Positions 59,935 through 64,000 of a DNA stretch of 64,000 nucleotides are shown here, piece after piece. This stretch comes from Enterococcus aquimarinus (lineage in GTDB: Bacteria; Bacillota; Bacilli; Lactobacillales; Enterococcaceae): contig NZ_JXKD01000006.1 in NCBI RefSeq assembly GCF_001885765.1, positions 81,337-145,336 of the forward strand, given 5' to 3'. The position numbers and the translations under genes are program-made. The notes under the pieces are model-generated. The model saw nothing but the letters and a program-made list of their open reading frames with translations, ran no database searches and had not been told where the DNA came from. The first letter of the stretch is position 1. Each line of letters begins with the position of its first letter.

Positions 59935-60801
59935 TTATTCATCACCTACTCCGCGCTTAATCACCGTCACGACGAGCAAGTCAGACATTTGGGCATAAGG
60001 TTTGACGTACACTTGTCGCGTTAAACCAAAACGATCCGTACTTTCTTTTAACGTTGTACCAATCGGTAAATCTGCTGGTGAGCCGCCACCCAATCCTGAT
60101 GTTTGAACGACAGCGCCTGCTTCGATTTCTTTTACTCCAGTGATTTGCTCAATCACAAGGACCTCTTTATCCGCGTCATAGCCTTTCAAAATACCAAATG
60201 CTTCCCCCTCTTTAGTTGAAATCCGGACGGGAAATTGATTACTATTTTGGTTACTTGACGTTAATAATTCCACTTTAGAAGAGGCCTTATTTACTTCAAT
60301 AATACGTCCGATTAATCCTGCATTCGAAACAACCGGCATGTTCGCTTCTACGCCATCATTCTTTCCACGATCGATGACCATGATATCTTGCCATGTATCA
60401 GGTGAACGAGAGATGACATTGCTTGTAATTTTTTCAAAATCAGTAAGCGTGGCTTGCAAATTCAATTCTTCTGTTAACGTCGCAATTTCTCGCTCATGAT
60501 TTTTGTTTTGTTGCAACAATTCATCATATTGATCAATTTTCTCTTTCAAGCGTTCATTTTCTTCATACGTCACGAAAAGATTTTCTACCGCACTAGCACC
60601 ACTACTAATCCAACGAAAAGGAGCTGTAATCGTTCGATCGATGATTGAAATCGTATCCGTAATGAGCGATTGCGCAAAGAATGGTTTATCCGCAACTGCT
60701 CGTCTTGCAATCGTAACACTCAACGTCGTCACAATAATAATCACAAGAATCAACGTAATAATTATATTTTTATTTGGGTTAAATTTTTTCACAAAGTGCA
60801 C
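59935..60801 (-). CDS. mreC: rod shape-determining protein MreC
   Basis: A 288-residue bitopic protein: N-terminal membrane helix (IIITLILVIIIVTTLSVTIA), a coiled coil at about 70-110 (NLFVTYEENERLKEKIDQYDELLQ) and the beta-rich MreC domain (VISRSPDTWQDIMVIDRGKNDGV, VVQTSGLGGGSPADLPIGT). It scaffolds peripheral peptidoglycan synthesis. mreC-mreD form a two-gene operon without mreB, as usual in cocci. Confidence 0.94.
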   Translation of the reverse strand: MHFVKKFNPNKNIIITLILVIIIVTTLSVTIARRAVADKPFFAQSLITDTISIIDRTITAPFRWISSGASAVENLFVTYEENERLKEKIDQYDELLQQNKNHEREIATLTEELNLQATLTDFEKITSNVISRSPDTWQDIMVIDRGKNDGVEANMPVVSNAGLIGRIIEVNKASSKVELLTSSNQNSNQFPVRISTKEGEAFGILKGYDADKEVLVIEQITGVKEIEAGAVVQTSGLGGGSPADLPIGTTLKESTDRFGLTRQVYVKPYAQMSDLLVVTVIKRGVGDE

Positions 60802-60861
60802 CTCATATTATACAGACTGATAGGGTAAATTGTACCACTAAATGATAGGAAACAAAAGAAA

Positions 60862-60918
60862 AGACGAGACTCTTAAGCTTTTTTGAACACTTTTTTCAAA
60901 AAGGCCAGTCCCGACTTT
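60862..60918 (-). terminator. imperfect terminator after thiN
   Basis: AAAAGACGAGACT pairs with AGTCCCGACTTTT with two imperfect positions around an A/T-rich central region that itself can fold. It is directly beyond the thiN stop. Confidence 0.45.
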
Positions 60919-61557
60919 TTATTCATCTTTTGATTGAATCACAGCTATGATTCCTTCATCAAAAGAAATATAGGCTGTTTTTTCAATAAACTCATTACTT
61001 GCGAGTGACATCGGATGAGGAATCGTCACTTGATTAAGCGTATACTTACTGTATCGCAAGGTTAAATTCTCAACAGGTGTTAGGCAACAATAGCCCAGGT
61101 ATTTCATTTCGGGTATCTGCTCGATTTTATATTCGCCAGGCAACAGATAGCTTACCGTATTTTGCCGATCTCTCAGCATAATTTGCGCACTATACGGTTT
61201 GAAACGTGGTTCGAGAACCATCCATAAGTTGGCTAAAAAGTGATCGAGACGACCACCTGTCATTCCAATCATTTCAAATGTTGCCGCTTGATAGTGTGTC
61301 AACGCATAGGAGAGCGCGAGCTGTGTATCAGTCTCATCTTTTTCAGCAGGAGCTGTGATGATCTTAATAGCATGCTCAAAGACAGACTCTTTTTCAACAG
61401 GAGATAACGAATCAAAATCCCCAATTGCTAAGTCTACGCGATAGCCTGCTTCGAGTAAATAGAGACTTCCCCGGTCAATGCCGATATACACGTCATATTC
61501 ACTCGTAAGCGCGGGCCAACTAGCAGTAGACCCTCCAGCTACTAGTAAAACTTTCAT
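60919..61557 (-). CDS. thiN: thiamine pyrophosphokinase
   Basis: A 212-residue enzyme that makes thiamine diphosphate from thiamine and ATP. Family stretches are KVLLVAGGSTASWP, DVYIGIDRGSLYLLEAG, LAIGDFDSLSP, DETDTQLALSYAL and MTGGRLDHFLANL. The frame extends to 61581, but the ATG at 61557 overlaps the rpe stop as ATGA behind GAGG, a standard coupled start. It is the third gene of rsgA-rpe-thiN. Confidence 0.93.
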   Translation of the reverse strand: MKVLLVAGGSTASWPALTSEYDVYIGIDRGSLYLLEAGYRVDLAIGDFDSLSPVEKESVFEHAIKIITAPAEKDETDTQLALSYALTHYQAATFEMIGMTGGRLDHFLANLWMVLEPRFKPYSAQIMLRDRQNTVSYLLPGEYKIEQIPEMKYLGYCCLTPVENLTLRYSKYTLNQVTIPHPMSLASNEFIEKTAYISFDEGIIAVIQSKDE

Positions 61558-62207
61558 CCTCTTAGCGCCTCTTTTAAGCATGCAATTTGTTTCGCGGGAT
61601 CTTCAGCGTCATAGATATAACTACCTGCCACAAAAACATTAGCTCCTGCTTCTTTGCAACGCTTGGCAGTTTCTGGGACAATTCCACCATCTACTTGAAT
61701 ATCATAATGATAGCCATTTTCCGCTCTCAAATCCGCTAGCTCTTTAATTTTAATGAGGCACTCTTCGATAAACTGTTGACCACCAAAACCAGGATTGACC
61801 GTCATCACCAGTACTTGATCAACCATACCCAATATATGTTTAATCGCACAAACCGGTGTCCCAGGATTAATCACAACTTCTGCTTTGACATTTTTTTCTT
61901 TGATTAACTGAATCGTTCGGTGAATATGAGAATCGGCTTCAACATGGACACCAATAATATCAGCGCCAGCTTCCACAAAATCATTAATATAACGTTCTGG
62001 TTGAGCAATCATTAAATGAACGTCTAAAGGTAATTTCGTATGAGGACGTAATGCTTTTACAACATTAGCTCCAAAGGTAATATTCGGAACAAACTGACCA
62101 TCCATTACATCCATATGAATATAGTCAGCTCCATGTTTTTCAACAAATGCGACATCTCTTTGTAAATTTGCAAAATCTGCACTTAAAATCGACGGGGCTA
62201 TTTTCAT
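61554..62207 (-). CDS. rpe: ribulose-phosphate 3-epimerase
   Basis: A 217-residue TIM barrel enzyme of the pentose phosphate pathway that interconverts ribulose-5- and xylulose-5-phosphate. Motifs are IAPSILSADFANL, YIHMDVMDGQFVPNITFGANVV, PLDVHLMI, VLVMTVNPGFGGQQFI and IQVDGGIVPETA. It lies between rsgA and thiN, as in Bacillus. Confidence 0.97.
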   Translation of the reverse strand: MKIAPSILSADFANLQRDVAFVEKHGADYIHMDVMDGQFVPNITFGANVVKALRPHTKLPLDVHLMIAQPERYINDFVEAGADIIGVHVEADSHIHRTIQLIKEKNVKAEVVINPGTPVCAIKHILGMVDQVLVMTVNPGFGGQQFIEECLIKIKELADLRAENGYHYDIQVDGGIVPETAKRCKEAGANVFVAGSYIYDAEDPAKQIACLKEALRG

Positions 62208-62221
62208 TGTCTTCTCATCTC

Positions 62222-63103
62222 CTATTTCTTTTTACGATACATTGGTTTTCTATTTTCAACTTCATTTAAAAATTGAGTATAATTCTCATAGCGTGTTTGC
62301 GCAATGGTTCCCTCCGTTACTGCTTCTTTCACGGCACAGTTGGGCTCATTGATATGTGAGCACTCTCTAAAGCGACATTGGCTAGCTACTTTAACAAACT
62401 CTGGGAATAAACGCGGCAATTCTCTCGCTTCGACCGTTAGAAAATCAATGGAGCCAAAACCAGGCGTATCCGCAACCAATCCTCCGGCAATCGGCAACAA
62501 TTCAACGTGTCGCGTCGTATGCTTCCCACGACCTAACGCACTTGAAATTTCACCTGTTTCTAACGCTAAATCGGGTACAATTCGATTTAATAAAGTTGAT
62601 TTACCCGCACCAGATTGCCCCATGAATACTGTCAATTTCTGAGAAAAAGTCGCTTCAATTTGTTTTAACGACGTCTCATCTTCTGTAGCAACAATTACGG
62701 GATAGCCAATTTCTTCATAGACTTTTTTCACTTCATTCACTAATGAATCATCTTCTAATAAATCGACTTTCGTTAGATAAATAAGAGGATTTATATCTTC
62801 GAATTCTAATGACACTAAAAAACGATCCAATAAATTATAAGAAAAATTAGGCTCTACTAAGCTGCTAACGACGACTCCTTGATCGACATTCGAAACAGCC
62901 GGACGTACTAGTTGATTTTTTCGAGGAAAAACTTCTAACAAATACCCGTCCGTCAAATTACTACTTTCAAAGACAACGTTATCCCCCACCAATGGCGTGA
63001 TCTTACGTTTACGAAAATTTCCCCTCGCTCGTGTTTGATACGTGATGCCTTCACTTTCAATATAATAAAAGCCACTTAGCGCTTTTGTAATTTTTCCTTC
63101 CAA
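62222..63103 (-). CDS. rsgA: ribosome small subunit-dependent GTPase A
   Basis: A 293-residue circularly permuted GTPase that checks late 30S subunit assembly. An N-terminal OB fold (MEGKITKALSGFYYIESEG) is followed by G4 LTKVDLL, G1 FMGQSGAGKSTLLN, G3 DTPGFGSID and a C-terminal zinc cluster CRFRECSHINEPNC. It is the first gene of the rsgA-rpe-thiN operon. In Bacillus the prpC-prkC pair is immediately upstream; here the tRNA cluster is. Confidence 0.96.
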   Translation of the reverse strand: MEGKITKALSGFYYIESEGITYQTRARGNFRKRKITPLVGDNVVFESSNLTDGYLLEVFPRKNQLVRPAVSNVDQGVVVSSLVEPNFSYNLLDRFLVSLEFEDINPLIYLTKVDLLEDDSLVNEVKKVYEEIGYPVIVATEDETSLKQIEATFSQKLTVFMGQSGAGKSTLLNRIVPDLALETGEISSALGRGKHTTRHVELLPIAGGLVADTPGFGSIDFLTVEARELPRLFPEFVKVASQCRFRECSHINEPNCAVKEAVTEGTIAQTRYENYTQFLNEVENRKPMYRKKK

Positions 63104-63206
63104 GTATACGCCTCCCCTTTCTCTTTGTCTCTACTATTGTATCACATTTAATCAGCAAATAAATATGCCATTCGAGTCGCTAACATCACTAAAACTCGAA
63201 GACAAC

Positions 63207-63240
63207 AAAAAAAGCATAACTAATAATTAGTCATGCTTTA
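63207..63240 (-). terminator. terminator of the rRNA-tRNA operon
   Basis: On the minus strand AAAGCATGACTAAT pairs with ATTAGTTATGCTTT and is followed by a T run, just beyond the last tRNA (Pro). Confidence 0.85.
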
Positions 63241-63254
63241 CACTTTGATCAGTA

Positions 63255-63328
63255 TCGGGAAGACAGGATTCGAACCTGCGACCCCTTGGTCCCAAACCAA
63301 GTGCTCTACCAAGCTGAGCTACTTCCCG
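63255..63328 (-). tRNA. tRNA-Pro (anticodon TGG)
   Basis: A cloverleaf of 74 bases with acceptor CGGGAAG/CTTCCCG, anticodon stem CTTGG/CCAAG, loop TTTGGGA and T-loop GTTCGAATC. No CCA is encoded. Last tRNA of the cluster. Confidence 0.97.
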
Positions 63329-63341
63329 TAAAACAGCTTAA

Positions 63342-63415
63342 TGCACCCAAGAGGAGTCGAACCTCTAACCGCTTGATTCGTAGTCAAGTACTCTATCCAA
63401 TTGAGCTATGGGTGC
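63342..63415 (-). tRNA. tRNA-Arg (anticodon ACG)
   Basis: 74 bases with acceptor GCACCCA/TGGGTGC, anticodon stem CTTGA/TCAAG, loop CTACGAA and T-loop GTTCGACTC. The A34 would be edited to inosine. Confidence 0.97.
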
Positions 63416-63424
63416 AAAAAAAAA

Positions 63425-63510
63425 TGCCGAGGGCCGGAATCGAACCGGCACGATGATCACTCATCGCAGGATTTTAAGTCCTGTGCGTCTGCCAGTTCCG
63501 CCACCCCGGC
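63425..63510 (-). tRNA. tRNA-Leu (anticodon TAA)
   Basis: 86 bases with a long variable arm (CGATGAGTGATCATCG), acceptor GCCGGGG/CCTCGGC, anticodon loop CTTAAAA and T-loop GTTCGATTC. Confidence 0.97.
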
Positions 63511-63525
63511 ATAAGAATTGGCTAA

Positions 63526-63597
63526 AGCGGAAAACGGGGTTCGAACCCGCGACCCCCACCTTGGCAAGGTGGTGCTCTACCACTGAGCTATTTCCGC
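63526..63597 (-). tRNA. tRNA-Gly (anticodon GCC)
   Basis: 72 bases with acceptor GCGGAAA/TTTCCGC, anticodon stem CCACC/GGTGG, loop TTGCCAA and T-loop GTTCGAACC; the discriminator base is T, as in glycine tRNAs. Confidence 0.97.
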
Positions 63598-63613
63598 AAA
63601 TATTTTACTAAAA

Positions 63614-63686
63614 TGCCGGCTAAAGGATTTGAACCCTCGACCCTCTGATTACAAATCAGATGCTCTACCAACTGAGCTAAGCCGGC
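63614..63686 (-). tRNA. tRNA-Thr (anticodon TGT)
   Basis: 73 bases with acceptor GCCGGCT/AGCCGGC, anticodon loop TTTGTAA between CTGA and TCAG, and T-loop GTTCAAATC. Confidence 0.97.
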
Positions 63687-63696
63687 GTATTTCTCA

Positions 63697-63778
63697 TGCG
63701 GGTGAAGGGATTTGAACCCCCACGCCTTGCGGCGCTAGATCCTAAGTCTAGTGCGTCTGCCAATTCCGCCACACCCGC
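63697..63778 (-). tRNA. tRNA-Leu (anticodon TAG)
   Basis: 82 bases with acceptor GCGGGTG/CACCCGC, anticodon loop CTTAGGA, variable arm CGCCGCAAGGCG and T-loop GTTCAAATC. Confidence 0.97.
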
Positions 63779-63797
63779 GTTTGAAAATTGATTAAAA

Positions 63798-63870
63798 TGA
63801 GTCGTACAGGGCTTGAACCTGTGACCCTCTGATTAAAAGTCAGATGCTCTACCAACTGAGCTAACGACTC
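63798..63870 (-). tRNA. tRNA-Lys (anticodon TTT)
   Basis: 73 bases with acceptor GAGTCGT/ACGACTC, anticodon loop CTTTTAA between CTGA and TCAG, and T-loop GTTCAAGCC. Confidence 0.97.
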
Positions 63871-63874
63871 ATGA

Positions 63875-63947
63875 TGGGGGTTAACGGGATCGAACCGCTG
63901 ACCCTCTGCTTGTAAGGCAGATGCTCTCCCAGCTGAGCTAAACCCCC
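63875..63947 (-). tRNA. tRNA-Val (anticodon TAC)
   Basis: 73 bases with acceptor GGGGGTT/AACCCCC, anticodon loop CTTACAA between CTGC and GCAG, and T-loop GTTCGATCC. First tRNA after the 5S gene. Confidence 0.97.
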
Positions 63948-63978
63948 ATAATGAATGAGTGAATTATATATCAAATTC

Positions 63979-64000
63979 GCGTGGCGACGTCCTGCTCTCA
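63979..64000 (-). rRNA. 5S ribosomal RNA, 3' end only
   Basis: On the minus strand the last 22 bases of the window read TGAGAGCAGGACGTCGCCACGC, matching the conserved 5S 3' end (family form ..AGGACGTTGCCACGC). The rest of the gene and the rRNA operon lie beyond the right edge. The tRNAs that follow are therefore probably co-transcribed with an rrn operon. Confidence 0.82.

Noticed and set aside
60919..61581. Longer thiN reading frame starting at 61581
   Set aside because: The ATGA overlap with rpe behind GAGG gives a better start at 61557 and the normal family N-terminus.
1..64000. CRISPR arrays, insertion sequences, prophage or conjugation genes
   Set aside because: No regularly spaced direct repeats, transposase-like, integrase-like or phage-like proteins were found in any frame.

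Overview
The window reads as chromosome of a low-GC Gram-positive coccus, most likely Enterococcaceae. Supporting signs are a SagA-type secreted NlpC/P60 hydrolase whose catalytic spacing equals that of the Enterococcus faecium enzyme, an L13/S9 operon, mreCD, an rsgA-rpe-thiN operon, a UPF0397/ECF transporter, A/T-rich intergenic DNA, AGGAGG-type ribosome sites, and a 5S-linked cluster of eight tRNAs (Val-Lys-Leu-Thr-Gly-Leu-Arg-Pro) at the right edge. No insertion sequence, phage or CRISPR array was seen.

Layout. 1-9.7 kb: housekeeping and accessory genes, namely a cut-off ECF ATPase with its S component and a SAM hydrolase, a frameshifted old-yellow-enzyme gene, a hydroxyacid dehydrogenase, an orphan ParB-like protein, an M42 peptidase, folE beside a pteridine-reductase-like SDR, and an MFS carrier. 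10.0-22.6 kb: two minus-strand operons around a PucR-type regulator. The left one encodes the three subunits of an oxamate-carbamoyltransferase-like complex (DUF2877, FdrA, DUF1116) plus a carbamate kinase. The right one encodes a permease, a cyanuric acid hydrolase/barbiturase-family enzyme, a second carbamate kinase, an NCS2 permease and a biuret-hydrolase-like cysteine hydrolase. No allantoin, arginine-deiminase, urease or allophanate-hydrolase genes accompany them. I infer a route cyanurate -> carboxybiuret/biuret -> allophanate -> carbamoyl phosphate -> ATP, in which the carbamoyltransferase replaces allophanate hydrolase and conserves energy. This is the most interesting system in the window; barbiturate is the main alternative substrate.

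24.5-52.6 kb: a large pectin/galacturonate locus. kdgK, eda, an MFS carrier, kduD, kduI and an IclR regulator handle 2-keto-3-deoxygluconate and unsaturated uronate. A nine-gene minus-strand block holds an ABC permease, a DUF624 protein, GH105, GH28, an esterase, pectin methylesterase, a DUF4064-like protein, GH43 and a solute-binding lipoprotein. The partner permease is divergent on the plus strand. An AraC-type membrane regulator and a LacI regulator precede uxaB-uxaA-uxaC, two esterases and an enolase-superfamily acid-sugar dehydratase-like gene. None of the depolymerases has a visible signal peptide, so imported oligosaccharides are probably degraded inside the cell. All branches converge on KDG -> KDPG -> pyruvate + glyceraldehyde-3-phosphate.

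52.7-64 kb: core genes: rplM-rpsI, a Dps protein, a lipoprotein, a prepilin peptidase, sagA, a signal-less sialidase, mreCD, rsgA-rpe-thiN, the tRNA cluster and the 3' end of a 5S rRNA.

All functions are assigned by reading translated sequence and motifs; no database search was possible. Published residue numbers quoted for homologues are from memory.
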